Assembly (NCBI GenBank): GCA_020630575.1 | Contig: JAHDBD010000006.1 | Location: 62,001-126,000, forward strand | DNA length: 64,000 nt | Reading direction: 5' to 3' | Origin: Bernardetia sp. | GTDB taxonomy: Bacteria > Bacteroidota > Bacteroidia > Cytophagales > Bernardetiaceae | Shown: positions 16,202 to 24,438 of the stretch, one piece after another | How positions within the stretch are numbered: the stretch's first letter is position 1 | Layout of the letters: every line of letters begins with the position of its first letter | Made by a program: the position numbers and the translations under genes | The notes under the pieces: generated by a model | The model's database searches: none | The model's input: only the letters and a program-made list of their open reading frames with translations | What the model was told of the DNA's origin: nothing

Positions 16202-16945
16202 TTATTTAACAAATTTAAAACTATTATTTAAAGAATTATAATCAAAAAACATACAAGGGTCACTCAAACCGTATGGATTTATTTCAATTAGTTTAGGATA
16301 ATCAGAATTATTAAAAAATAAGTCTAAAACAAAATCAGATTTTTTAATATTTGGGATTATATTACTTTCAACAAAAACTCTTATACTCTTTTCTATAAAA
16401 TATGAGTTTTCATTAATCCATTCACTTTTTCTATCCCAATGATATTGCGTAATTCCATTTATTTTATAATCTTTAATAAATACACGAAATTCCTTTTCTT
16501 TAGGTATATTAATAAATGGTCTTACCACTAATTTAGCTTTTTCGGGAATTCTTCGTAAAACACACATATCCTCAAAAGTTCTCATACTAGAACATAAAGC
16601 GTTAGTCATTTCCTTTACAGATGATAATTTATATCCACCATCTAAATAATCTTTAGGTGAGCGTGTGATAAGTTTTGCAAAAAAACTATCAATGTGTTTA
16701 TAACCTTTTAAAGATTCGATAAAATAATTATTAATAGTATTTAATTCTTTAGTGTTGGTGTTATCTTTCAACATCAAGTTAATAATATGTAACGGTATAT
16801 CTATAATCTTAAATTCAAAAGAACTTTCTTTTACCTTATCATTCCATTCCATCATATTAATGTGTTCATGATGTTTCCACCAATTTTTAGAATATATAAT
16901 TAGTGAATCTTCTGACGGTAATATTGGATTTATTGTTAAATTCAT
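16202..16945 (-). CDS. D123-like ATP-grasp-fold protein
   Basis: A 247-aa protein resembling the D123/CDC123 family: FFAKLITRSPKDY (about 85-97), VVRPFINIPKEKEFRVFI (about 142-159) with the RxF basic/acidic pattern, NGITQYHWD, and a C-terminal VLDLFFNNS then LIEINPYGLSDPC with the acidic and Asn residues that bind ATP/Mg in ATP-grasp enzymes. Eukaryotic CDC123 assembles translation factor eIF2; viral and bacterial members have unknown roles. It follows directly after glf on the same transcript, so it could ligate something to a sugar or peptide, but that is only context. Confidence 0.72.
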   Translation of the reverse strand: MNLTINPILPSEDSLIIYSKNWWKHHEHINMMEWNDKVKESSFEFKIIDIPLHIINLMLKDNTNTKELNTINNYFIESLKGYKHIDSFFAKLITRSPKDYLDGGYKLSSVKEMTNALCSSMRTFEDMCVLRRIPEKAKLVVRPFINIPKEKEFRVFIKDYKINGITQYHWDRKSEWINENSYFIEKSIRVFVESNIIPNIKKSDFVLDLFFNNSDYPKLIEINPYGLSDPCMFFDYNSLNNSFKFVK

Positions 16946-16950
16946 TTTTA

Positions 16951-17247
16951 TTATTTTTTAATTAGTTCATCGAAATCAACCCAAAAACCTGCTAATTTTT
17001 TCACATCTGAATTCTCTTCAACTCTTGACACCCTTTTAATCTCAACCCTACGACCCTTATCAGAATATTGTAATATTAATACTTTCTCTTTTTCAATGTC
17101 CGAAATACCTTTATAATAATATTCTATTTTATTACTTTTATGTTCCATGTAATGACCGTATTGTTCTATTACCCTAATAGCTTGTGAATCATTTCCACAA
17201 GCTATTAGGTATTTAATTTTTTCTAAAACTTCTTTCTCGTAACTCAT
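16951..17247 (-). CDS. Hypothetical protein (98 aa)
   Basis: A charged protein whose N-terminal third is helical (SYEKEVLEKIKYLIACGND) and whose second half looks like a small beta domain. No family is recognised. It starts one base before the stop of the 2H phosphoesterase gene, so the two are co-translated. Confidence 0.72.
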   Translation of the reverse strand: MSYEKEVLEKIKYLIACGNDSQAIRVIEQYGHYMEHKSNKIEYYYKGISDIEKEKVLILQYSDKGRRVEIKRVSRVEENSDVKKLAGFWVDFDELIKK

Positions 17248-17771
17248 TATAATTTAACAGTAAGTGTCGGCTTTTTTTGAGTACCATCAGAATCTATAAT
17301 ATTAATTCTCATTTTTAACTTATTAATTTTAACATTCTTAGTTCCGTAGAATTTTAAATATTTTTCACCTACACCTTTTTTAAGATATGCCACAGTTGCG
17401 TGAGGTTTGTATATCGGAAATGTTGGTTGTAAACCACTAATGTGTTTAATTGAGTTGTGTAATAAATTTAGTAAAGGACATACAACTTCAAACTTTAATA
17501 CATCAAAATCTTCACCAACAAATAAAGTTAGTGTATTAAGTTCAACACTCTTACCTCTTAGATTTCTTTTGTTTATTGAAAGAATTTTTTTAAATGTTTC
17601 AACAGGGTTAATATGTTCATTAGTTTGTTCGGAATACATAACCGTTATATGTGGCTCTTCCTCAATACCCATTTCATGTATATCACTAGGTTCTATGGAA
17701 TTTTGAATTTCCTTGAAAAACTTCTTAGCACCTTTTAATTGTAATGAACAATATAAGTTTGATAACTTCAT
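17247..17771 (-). CDS. 2H phosphoesterase (2'-5' RNA ligase-like fold)
   Basis: A 174-aa protein with the two His-x-Thr motifs of the 2H superfamily: HITV at residues 41-44 and HATV at 124-127, about 80 residues apart. The pair of histidines acts on 2',3'-cyclic phosphates or 2'-5' linked or cyclic nucleotides. The family includes 2'-5' RNA ligase/cyclic phosphodiesterases and the phage Acb1 enzymes that destroy CBASS signals. Sequence alone does not show which. It is coupled to the 98-aa gene and lies in the same operon as D123-like, Nudix and MazG-like genes. Confidence 0.8.
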   Translation of the reverse strand: MKLSNLYCSLQLKGAKKFFKEIQNSIEPSDIHEMGIEEEPHITVMYSEQTNEHINPVETFKKILSINKRNLRGKSVELNTLTLFVGEDFDVLKFEVVCPLLNLLHNSIKHISGLQPTFPIYKPHATVAYLKKGVGEKYLKFYGTKNVKINKLKMRINIIDSDGTQKKPTLTVKL

Positions 17772-17783
17772 GTTAATTATTTT

Positions 17784-18287
17784 TTAAGCGTGAACAATCA
17801 CTTTAGCATTAATAGAATTTTGTAATCTAATTTCATCTTCAAAATTCTTAGTTAAATTCCTAACCTTTTCAATATCTTTAAAGTTTGTTTTAACAGCAAC
17901 TTCAATACAATTTGTTCTTTGTGTAACATTAAATATACTTCCTAATGGTAATTTAGTGAAAAATTCTTTTTGAAATGTTTTTAAAACCGTAAATAATTCT
18001 TTAGTTGTTGCTTTACAATCTAAAGTATAATAATAACTAGAATATTTATTTAAACCATTATTTTTATAACATTCTATTCTATAAAACCCACTTTCCATTA
18101 CATTATTCAAATCATTAATCTTACCTAAACATTTACTTTTCAAATGATGATGAAAAATAAGTCTATCTTCCATTTCATCATTAATGAAATATAAAATATA
18201 ACGACTTTCATTCATTAAATTAATTCTGAAAATTAATATCATACATAATGCAGCAATTCCGATAAATGGTACTATAAATCCTATCAT
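17784..18287 (-). CDS. Membrane-anchored hypothetical protein (167 aa)
   Basis: One N-terminal hydrophobic helix (MIGFIVPFIGIAALCMILIF) followed by a soluble domain with mixed alpha/beta character. No family is recognised. Its start lies 1 nt after the stop of the swivel-domain gene, so they share a transcript. Confidence 0.75.
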   Translation of the reverse strand: MIGFIVPFIGIAALCMILIFRINLMNESRYILYFINDEMEDRLIFHHHLKSKCLGKINDLNNVMESGFYRIECYKNNGLNKYSSYYYTLDCKATTKELFTVLKTFQKEFFTKLPLGSIFNVTQRTNCIEVAVKTNFKDIEKVRNLTKNFEDEIRLQNSINAKVIVHA

Positions 18288-18288
18288 T

Positions 18289-19875
18289 TTAATTTGTTTT
18301 TATAAAGGCTTCTTTACCCTTTGTGTTAATATAAATTTTATTTCCTAATTTCACATCACCTATACCAAAAATTGATGGTATTCTTAAACTTTTAGATAAT
18401 GCTAAGGCATGTGAATAACTTACATTATCTTTTACTATTAAAGCATCTTTTCCGATTAAATCTTTTGATTCAATTATTTCATTAAAATCACTCTCAATAA
18501 CTAAACATTTTTCTAATGTTGTCTCACATTCACCTCTTGTAAATGCGTTACCTTTTATAGAGTCTTCGGGTATTTCTATTGTCATATCAATTTCATGCTC
18601 CCAAAATGTCCTAAGTTGAACAATATAAACATCAAATCCGTCAAAAACAAACTCTATTTGTGTAGTCTGTCTAAAGTCTTTATATAATTCTTTTAAAATA
18701 TTCTCTATATAAAATTTAACAACATTAGGAACTTCAACACCAATCTTACCACCTACACTTTCACCTCTAATATCGGATATTGCGATATGAAATATTTTCC
18801 CATCATAATTCGCCACACCATTCATACCATCGATAACCTCTTGACAAAAGTAATTAAATTTATTATTAACCACAAGGTTTTCATAAATTTTAAATTCACT
18901 TTCCATCTTTTCAACAACATTTTTATGAGTTAATTTATCAACATCAAAGTGTGAAGTTAATAAACCACCTATAGACTTATTTGGAGAGCTTCTAATACAA
19001 TATTTTCCATCTAGTGGTGTTCTACTATATAATGGTAATTTTAGTTCTGTAAAACGCTTTAAAAACTCTAATCCACCAAATTTTGAACCATTATTAGATT
19101 CATCAATTATATTTTCTAGAAGTGTACTTGGTATAGTTTTATTGGATGAACCATAAAATCCAAAAATGTGATTCCTCATTTTATATAATGTAGAAATTAT
19201 TTTTTCATTAACTTTCTCATCATTTTTAGTATATCCTCTAGAAATAATGTGACCAATTTTACCACTACATTGACCATTGGAAATATGTGCAACTTTATCT
19301 TCATCAAAATCAAACCATGATGCCGAAGATGATAAATAAAGACCGTATAAATATGGATACAATGTTTGATGTTGTTGAAAACCACATTCTATAAAATTAC
19401 CATCTGCTAGAATGACACCATTTTTTAATTTATAATCGTCATCAATAGGATATTCATCAATTTCTTCATATTTAGTAATTTCATACCCTAGTTCGTTAAG
19501 TATCTTTTCTTTGAAAAGAATAGAAAGTGTTTCTAAACTGAAAAACTCTTTCAAAGATTTTATATCTTCATCTTCCGATTCACTTGCATTTTTAAATTCA
19601 TAATATTCGTAATTATTAAATGATGCCCATGAGCACCATCCCGTGAAAAGGTCTTCATTTGCTTGTTCTAAATTATTACAAATTTGTAACTCTACACCAA
19701 CATTAGTATCACCTACTAACTTCATACAACCCCTAATATATGACATTATATGGATTTTGTCATCACAACCTTCACTTAGAACATCAACTGCGTTTTTAAA
19801 TTTACCCGACTTAATGAAATCCCAAATAATTTCGTTAAGTGCATCACCTGTTGTAAACATTGAAATACTAGCCAT
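18289..19875 (-). CDS. PEP-synthase-like ATP-grasp and swivel-domain protein
   Basis: A 528-aa protein whose last third resembles PEP synthase/pyruvate phosphate dikinase and Rph-type enzymes. Around residues 405-425, IEFVFDGFDVYIVQLRTF matches the end of the ATP-grasp domain (usually IEWA..GxLYILQxRP). At the C-terminus, NVSYSHALALSKSLRIPSIF matches the swivel domain (SHAAIxARELGIPAV), with the phospho-accepting His near residue 488, then GIGDVKLGNKIYINTKGKEA. The N-terminal half is unlike known members and lacks a C-terminal PEP-barrel domain, so it is neither a normal PEP synthase nor a full rifampin phosphotransferase. It may phosphorylate an unknown small molecule via a phosphohistidine. 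Confidence 0.7.
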   Translation of the reverse strand: MASISMFTTGDALNEIIWDFIKSGKFKNAVDVLSEGCDDKIHIMSYIRGCMKLVGDTNVGVELQICNNLEQANEDLFTGWCSWASFNNYEYYEFKNASESEDEDIKSLKEFFSLETLSILFKEKILNELGYEITKYEEIDEYPIDDDYKLKNGVILADGNFIECGFQQHQTLYPYLYGLYLSSSASWFDFDEDKVAHISNGQCSGKIGHIISRGYTKNDEKVNEKIISTLYKMRNHIFGFYGSSNKTIPSTLLENIIDESNNGSKFGGLEFLKRFTELKLPLYSRTPLDGKYCIRSSPNKSIGGLLTSHFDVDKLTHKNVVEKMESEFKIYENLVVNNKFNYFCQEVIDGMNGVANYDGKIFHIAISDIRGESVGGKIGVEVPNVVKFYIENILKELYKDFRQTTQIEFVFDGFDVYIVQLRTFWEHEIDMTIEIPEDSIKGNAFTRGECETTLEKCLVIESDFNEIIESKDLIGKDALIVKDNVSYSHALALSKSLRIPSIFGIGDVKLGNKIYINTKGKEAFIKTN

Positions 19876-19876
19876 A

Positions 19877-20218
19877 TTAAATATTTTTTACTAATGATAA
19901 ATCTTTAAAAGTTCCAACACCGCAACCTAAATGCTTCCAAAATCTAACTTCTTTATCGATTTGAGTATTATTAATTTCATTGAATGTTTCCTTATCTATA
20001 CTCTCACCTTTGGCTATTCGACCAAATGCTGTATTATCAAAAATAGGAAACCAAATACCAATACATTTGGTTACCACTTGTTTTTTTGTATTTCTAATAA
20101 CTTCTAATTTTCTACCGAATGATGTTATTCTTTTTCCTTTACAAAGTATAACATCACCTACTTTTAAATCTTCACCTGTGATTGGTATAAGATTTTTATT
20201 ATTAATTTGTGTTATCAT
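19877..20218 (-). CDS. Hypothetical protein (113 aa)
   Basis: A basic, beta-looking protein (EDLKVGDVILCKGKRITSFG), possibly a small barrel. No family is recognised. It opens the long operon that runs down through the swivel-domain gene, behind the promoter at 20245-20274. Confidence 0.75.
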   Translation of the reverse strand: MITQINNKNLIPITGEDLKVGDVILCKGKRITSFGRKLEVIRNTKKQVVTKCIGIWFPIFDNTAFGRIAKGESIDKETFNEINNTQIDKEVRFWKHLGCGVGTFKDLSLVKNI

Positions 20219-20244
20219 AATTTCTTATCTTTTTAATTACTCAC

Positions 20245-20274
20245 CAAATGTAAAAATAAAAATTGAGATTCCAA
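20245..20274 (-). promoter_or_regulatory. Promoter with its -33 box in a terminator loop
   Basis: Minus strand TACATTTG (20245-20252) and TTG (20272-20274), 19 nt apart; the TTG lies in the loop of the terminator hairpin at 20258-20291. It drives the gene starting at 20218. Confidence 0.72.
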
Positions 20275-20291
20275 AAGAAATCTCAATTTTT
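20258..20291 (-). terminator. 13-bp terminator hairpin
   Basis: Arms 20258-20270 and 20279-20291 pair perfectly (13 bp) with an 8-nt loop, 5 nt after the stop of the 110-aa gene, ending in a U-run on the minus strand. Confidence 0.85.
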
Positions 20292-20296
20292 ATTTT

Positions 20297-20629
20297 TTAA
20301 TTTAATTTTTCAATTAATAGGTATTTCACGACATCATCGGAAATATCACCATCATCGTTATTATAAAATCTATTATCAATATCGTCAAAATATCCATTTT
20401 CAATTTTACCATCTTTAAGCATTATGAACATACTAGATTTAAAAGGTGGTTCTTTTTCAACACCAACCCAAAAATTTATTCCGATATTATCCAAATCATC
20501 AATTGTATCTATATAACTATCTACAATCTCATAATCTATAGGAAGTTCTAGTTTAATTAACCCATTTTTAATTTGCCATTTAGTGTAATCTCTCAATAAC
20601 TTCCTAAATTTATGTTTATTATTTTCCAT
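20297..20629 (-). CDS. Hypothetical protein (110 aa)
   Basis: The open frame reaches 20680, but the ATG at 20629 (MENNKHKFRKLLRDYTKWQI) overlaps the preceding stop as TAATG, a pattern common in this window, so I prefer it. The product is basic at the N-terminus and acidic at the C-terminus. No family is recognised. Confidence 0.68.
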   Translation of the reverse strand: MENNKHKFRKLLRDYTKWQIKNGLIKLELPIDYEIVDSYIDTIDDLDNIGINFWVGVEKEPPFKSSMFIMLKDGKIENGYFDDIDNRFYNNDDGDISDDVVKYLLIEKLN

Positions 20630-20883
20630 TATTTTTCGTGTATATACATTTCTAAATTTATAGGAAACTTGACATCCCAAACCATATCATCATACTTTAT
20701 AGTATTATCCTTAACTATTTCGAACTTTTGATACTTTACTCTATCTGTTCCAAAATTCTTGTTTGTTGTCTTACCTGTTAAGTGTAAATCAATATATTCC
20801 GTTTTTGGATTGAAATCCATCAATTTCTTAAATAAATCAACTTTTTCTGAAATATTTACGTTACCATCTAATGTTAAAATCAT
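20629..20883 (-). CDS. Hypothetical protein (84 aa)
   Basis: A small beta-looking protein starting MILTLDGNVNISEKVDLFKK. No family is recognised. A -7 element lies at 20905-20912, giving a leader of about 15 nt. Confidence 0.7.
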   Translation of the reverse strand: MILTLDGNVNISEKVDLFKKLMDFNPKTEYIDLHLTGKTTNKNFGTDRVKYQKFEIVKDNTIKYDDMVWDVKFPINLEMYIHEK

Positions 20884-20904
20884 AATGTTTAGTTTTTATA
20901 ATGA

Positions 20905-20931
20905 CAAATATAGTAATTTATTTTTAATCAA
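20905..20931 (-). promoter_or_regulatory. Bacteroidetes-type promoter (N16 spacing)
   Basis: Minus strand TATATTTG (20905-20912) with TTG at 20929-20931, 16 nt away. It overlaps the end of the upstream 233-aa gene and would drive the gene starting at 20883. Confidence 0.6.
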
Positions 20932-21625
20932 TAAACATAAATCTTAAACCATTTACCTCTTCTGAATTTTCATACCAATGTAGATATTCTTCTTCTGATA
21001 AATCGTTAGCATCAATTTCAGTAATTATATACATATTCTTAACACCATACTTTATAATTCCATATCTTTTCTGAACAATAACACTTTTTCTTAGTTCTAA
21101 ATGTTTTTTATAAATTATCTTTTTCCTATTTTCAACAAGATTAAATTCTTCTTCCATATTCTCGAACTTTCTAATGATTTGTTCTCTATATGTTTTAGTA
21201 CCTATTCTAAAATAATCAGAGTTTCCAAAACCTTGTATTATTAGTTCATAAACCCAATTATCCAAATCAAATGATTTATAATCTTTAAAACGCCTATTAC
21301 CAAATATAGTGCTATTTCTAACATTAGATATTTTAGATTCCAACGGTTCTTTGAAAAAATTATTCATAAATTGATTGGTGAAATGTAAACAATTTTCACC
21401 TTTACCTAAATCAATACCATTAACATGAACATAAAAGTGTCTTGTCGAAGAACCTTTAAACGGTTCTTCGACATATACATCAATAGAATTGAGTTCGTGT
21501 ATATTCTTATTTTTGAAAAAACTTACATTTCTGAAAAAGTATTGTGTTGCGTAAATTTTTTCAAAATGTGTTGGTGGTTCACATAAATGATTTAAAAACT
21601 TTCTTGATTGCCAAGTTACTCTCAT
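20924..21625 (-). CDS. Hypothetical protein (233 aa)
   Basis: A basic, aromatic-rich protein (MRVTWQSRKFLNHLCEPPTH) with a central Arg/Lys/Glu helix (REQIIRKFENMEEEFNLVEN). No family is recognised. It overlaps the upstream 109-aa gene by 4 nt. Confidence 0.75.
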   Translation of the reverse strand: MRVTWQSRKFLNHLCEPPTHFEKIYATQYFFRNVSFFKNKNIHELNSIDVYVEEPFKGSSTRHFYVHVNGIDLGKGENCLHFTNQFMNNFFKEPLESKISNVRNSTIFGNRRFKDYKSFDLDNWVYELIIQGFGNSDYFRIGTKTYREQIIRKFENMEEEFNLVENRKKIIYKKHLELRKSVIVQKRYGIIKYGVKNMYIITEIDANDLSEEEYLHWYENSEEVNGLRFMFID

Positions 21626-21951
21626 GATAAAATTGTGTAGTTTAAAATATTCAACTCATATTTGTTCTTATAATTAACCTTTAATAGATATTTTTTAATC
21701 CCACCATCAACATCAAAAACCATTAGTGTTAAATTAAAAAATGAATTAACTTTATGAAATTTATTATATAACACTTTATCTGTTTTTGAAAGCTTAATAC
21801 TTCCAATTCTTTCAACGTTTTCATATTGTTTATGAAAACCACCAATCACATCATCTTCCTTAGAAATCACATTTAACTCAATTTCTGCTATATAGTTTGG
21901 TGTTAGAAAATCCACATCACCAACTAGAAGTCTGACATCTAAATTTTTCAT
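21622..21951 (-). CDS. Hypothetical protein (109 aa)
   Basis: Beta-looking protein starting MKNLDVRLLVGDVDFLTPNY. No family is recognised. It overlaps the genes on both sides by 1-4 nt. Shares the pattern 'V-x-V/L short strands plus ENVERIGSIKL' loosely with the 96-aa neighbour, so they could be related domains (weak). Confidence 0.72.
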   Translation of the reverse strand: MKNLDVRLLVGDVDFLTPNYIAEIELNVISKEDDVIGGFHKQYENVERIGSIKLSKTDKVLYNKFHKVNSFFNLTLMVFDVDGGIKKYLLKVNYKNKYELNILNYTILS

Positions 21952-22241
21952 TATAAATCTTTTAATGTTAAATTTATTTTAGCAAACCTAACAATAGATT
22001 CAACTTTTATAGAAAATGTTTTTCCATCTTTACATACAATACCTTTAATCTCACCTTCAATAATATTTGGTTCTTGACCACACTCACCTTTTATATGTGT
22101 AAAATGTGCTGTTATTAGTGTATCCAAACGTCTTTCCAATATACCGATAGTCTTAAAGTCTGACAAATTTCCAAAAACTATTGTATTATCATCTTTCGAA
22201 ACTTTAACACCAACTCTTACTTCACCTAATTTCAATTCCAT
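21951..22241 (-). CDS. Hypothetical protein (96 aa)
   Basis: Beta-looking protein starting MELKLGEVRVGVKVSKDDNT, apparently a small all-beta domain. No family is recognised. Its stop overlaps the start of the 109-aa gene; it lies 3 nt after the Ser-Asp repeat protein gene. Confidence 0.72.
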   Translation of the reverse strand: MELKLGEVRVGVKVSKDDNTIVFGNLSDFKTIGILERRLDTLITAHFTHIKGECGQEPNIIEGEIKGIVCKDGKTFSIKVESIVRFAKINLTLKDL

Positions 22242-22244
22242 ATA

Positions 22245-22910
22245 TTATAAATTTAGCTCGTTAAATAATTCGTTTATTTCTAGTAAAGATTCTACAATTT
22301 TATATGTTAATGAATTAACATTTTCCTTGTTTAAATGCCCAAAATATTCTTTTGGAAAATAAGATTCAACATCTGAACGATTTAATTTAGAAACCTTTCT
22401 AATCAAATCGTGTGAATTTAAAATTCCATATTCATTAAAAATATCAAAAGGTAAAATATATAACCTATCAATAGATTTTAGTGAATATAACGCTTTAATT
22501 TTTAAAATTCTTTTTTGTTTTAAAACCGTATCTTTATGTTTATTAATATCAATACCTTTAAGAGTGTCTAAATTATATTCAAAATGTTTTTGAATTTCGT
22601 TAATCTCCGAAAATTTTAAATTCTCTGAAATGTATACAGTCCATTCATTATCTATAAGTTTATATCTAAAACCATCAATGGTTGCTGAATATGAATCTTC
22701 TAGAGAATAACTAGATATAAAACATTGAAGAACTACAGAATCATCAGAGTCAGAGTCAGAGTCAGAGTCAGAGTCAGATGATTCATTTATTAAACTTAGT
22801 GTTCTACTAAAATTTGTATCACTAACATATTTTAAAAAACTTTTTAGTTTTTCAAATTTTTCCTTTTCAATTTCTAATTCTTTATACTTGTGTAAATTCT
22901 TTAATAACAT
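22245..22910 (-). CDS. Hypothetical protein with Ser-Asp repeat (221 aa)
   Basis: A charged helical protein carrying a short acidic run of alternating Ser and Asp near residue 50 (SDSDSDSDSDDS), encoded by five copies of a hexanucleotide. The run separates a basic N-terminal helix from the rest, so it looks like a flexible linker whose length could vary between isolates. No family is recognised. It is the first gene behind the promoter at 22933-22959. Confidence 0.75.
   Translation of the reverse strand: MLLKNLHKYKELEIEKEKFEKLKSFLKYVSDTNFSRTLSLINESSDSDSDSDSDSDDSVVLQCFISSYSLEDSYSATIDGFRYKLIDNEWTVYISENLKFSEINEIQKHFEYNLDTLKGIDINKHKDTVLKQKRILKIKALYSLKSIDRLYILPFDIFNEYGILNSHDLIRKVSKLNRSDVESYFPKEYFGHLNKENVNSLTYKIVESLLEINELFNELNL
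22746..22784. repeat. Hexanucleotide microsatellite inside a gene
   Basis: About five tandem copies of the six bases AGAGTC (plus strand), in frame and encoding Ser-Asp repeats. Change in copy number would lengthen or shorten the protein by two residues without breaking the frame. Confidence 0.9.
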
Positions 22911-22932
22911 AAAATTAATTTTATTTAATAGT

Positions 22933-22959
22933 CAAATATAGTTATTTTTATTCATACAA
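22933..22959 (-). promoter_or_regulatory. Bacteroidetes-type promoter (N16 spacing)
   Basis: Minus strand TATATTTG (22933-22940) with TTG (22957-22959), 16 nt apart, between the terminator at 22965-22994 and the start at 22910. Confidence 0.65.
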
Positions 22960-22964
22960 AAAAG

Positions 22965-22994
22965 AAAAAACGATAATTTTTATTATCGTTTTTT
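22965..22994 (-). terminator. 12-bp terminator hairpin
   Basis: Arms 22965-22976 and 22983-22994 are perfectly complementary with a 6-nt loop, 7 nt after the stop of the 102-aa gene, with flanking A/T runs. Confidence 0.85.
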
Positions 22995-23001
22995 CTTATA
23001 A

Positions 23002-23310
23002 TTATTCTCTAATAATCTTTAAAGCGTTTCTAACATCTTTCTCAGATTTGAAGTAATTGGACATTCCGAATATAACATCATTTTTATCATATACAATAAA
23101 GTACCAATATTCATTTTGTTCATCGGAATCACTATCAATAAAAATGAAATAATCATCCATGATATTTTTTGATAGCTCTTCCATCATTTCCTCAGCCCTT
23201 TCTTTTGTTCTGAAAATTCTTGTGGTTTTGAACACAATCTTGCCACCACTTTTTACAGTAATATCAAAATTACCACACTTTCGCTCATTTAGTTTGAAAT
23301 ACGTTTTCAT
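23002..23310 (-). CDS. Hypothetical protein, possible DUF1508/YegP-like fold
   Basis: A 102-aa protein whose two halves look like similar beta-beta-beta-helix units: FDITVKSGGKIVFKT..RTKERAEEMMEEL and YWYFIVYDKNDVIFG..KSEKDVRNALKII. This pattern (a strand pair with a small side-chain loop, then a helix ending in an index-like motif) recalls the tandem DUF1508/YegP domain. The match is by eye and weak. Its start directly follows the stop of the small membrane protein gene. Confidence 0.7.
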   Translation of the reverse strand: MKTYFKLNERKCGNFDITVKSGGKIVFKTTRIFRTKERAEEMMEELSKNIMDDYFIFIDSDSDEQNEYWYFIVYDKNDVIFGMSNYFKSEKDVRNALKIIRE

Positions 23311-23469
23311 TTACTTGATTTTAGATTTTGTATTATTGTATGGTTTGGTGTTACGTTTACCAAATAATACAATAAACAAATAGACTAAAATCAATGTAGA
23401 TATAATATAAAACATGTTAGTTACCAACCACATAATTAAATCCATTTCATATGGAACTTTTATCTTCAT
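23311..23469 (-). CDS. Small single-pass membrane protein (52 aa)
   Basis: An ATG-started frame fills the gap between neighbours exactly: its stop abuts the next ATG and its start lies 5 nt from the previous stop. The product has one hydrophobic helix (MFYIISTLILVYLFIVLF) and a basic C-terminal tail. The size and packing suggest a genuine small membrane protein; its function is unknown. Confidence 0.7.
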   Translation of the reverse strand: MKIKVPYEMDLIMWLVTNMFYIISTLILVYLFIVLFGKRNTKPYNNTKSKIK

Positions 23470-23474
23470 TTAAG

Positions 23475-23888
23475 TTACTTTTTATTTTTATATTCTTTAA
23501 CTAAGTTTTTATATTCATCTTTAATAGACTTCATATCCTTAGAAATATCTTTAGCATATGTTCTACCATTCCTTTTATTGTGTGGTATAACTATTGTTCT
23601 TTCATCTTCAAAATTATTTAATTCTAATAGAACAATTAATTCCATAGACTTAATTCTAGTTTTGTTTTCCAAATCATTATAATACCAATATGAAAGACCC
23701 GCCTCATCGAAGAAACTTTCAATCTCATTATTTCTAACTTCTAAAATAGCAAGAGTTCTAACAATTTCGGCTCTATTATACTTACCATCAAAAATATTTT
23801 TTAGAATATCTAATATAGTATTATCATCAAATACTTCTACTGTTGTTTCTTTTAAACCTCTTGACAAGACTGTATTTTTAAATATCAT
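23475..23888 (-). CDS. Hypothetical protein (137 aa)
   Basis: A charged protein starting MIFKNTVLSRGLKETTVEVF with an acidic middle and a Lys-rich C-terminus (KDEYKNLVKEYKNKK). No family is recognised. Confidence 0.75.
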   Translation of the reverse strand: MIFKNTVLSRGLKETTVEVFDDNTILDILKNIFDGKYNRAEIVRTLAILEVRNNEIESFFDEAGLSYWYYNDLENKTRIKSMELIVLLELNNFEDERTIVIPHNKRNGRTYAKDISKDMKSIKDEYKNLVKEYKNKK

Positions 23889-23892
23889 AATT

Positions 23893-23976
23893 TTATCTTT
23901 TTTCTAATTTATCAATTCTATCAAAAATAACTTTCCAAACTTTAGATTTTAAAGATTTAATTTCTAATTTTTTCAT
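23893..23976 (-). CDS. Possible 27-aa basic peptide
   Basis: A short ATG-started frame (MKKLEIKSLKSKVWKVIFDR) that fills the gap between the genes at 23475 and 23957, overlapping the upstream gene by 20 nt. It reads like a small amphipathic basic helix, but with only 27 codons chance cannot be excluded. Confidence 0.3.
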   Translation of the reverse strand: MKKLEIKSLKSKVWKVIFDRIDKLEKR

Positions 23977-24430
23977 AATTAATTTGTTTTGTTATATAAT
24001 CCTTAGATATTATTTTTATAAATTCTTCATATGGTTTGAATACCTCTTCTAAAGAACCCTCTTTAGAACATGCGGTATCAATCATTTTACAAATAACTAA
24101 ATCACGTTCAAAAAAATGTTGATTACTATTCTTTATTTTTGATAATAAATTTGTATATCCAACTATATCAAAATTACCAACAGGACAATTTGTATACATT
24201 CTAACTTCACTTTTATTAGAAAAATCTATCAATGTGAGTTTTTTGTCACCTTTTAAAATTTCCATTGTAAATGAAATATTTTCATAATCACCATAGTAAT
24301 CATAATCTATCATAACTTTCATTTTAGAATCATTAATAGATTTATCAATCAAAATTCTTTTACATTCTGATGTTAAAATTTGATTAGAATTACTATCTTG
24401 AAATATGTTCAAAAATTCTTTTATTCCCAT
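23957..24430 (-). CDS. Hypothetical protein (157 aa)
   Basis: A soluble protein starting MGIKEFLNIFQDSNSNQILT. No family is recognised. It lies 8 nt downstream of the BCS1-like gene and so is probably co-expressed with it. Confidence 0.75.
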   Translation of the reverse strand: MGIKEFLNIFQDSNSNQILTSECKRILIDKSINDSKMKVMIDYDYYGDYENISFTMEILKGDKKLTLIDFSNKSEVRMYTNCPVGNFDIVGYTNLLSKIKNSNQHFFERDLVICKMIDTACSKEGSLEEVFKPYEEFIKIISKDYITKQINYEKIRN

Positions 24431-24438
24431 ATACTTTA

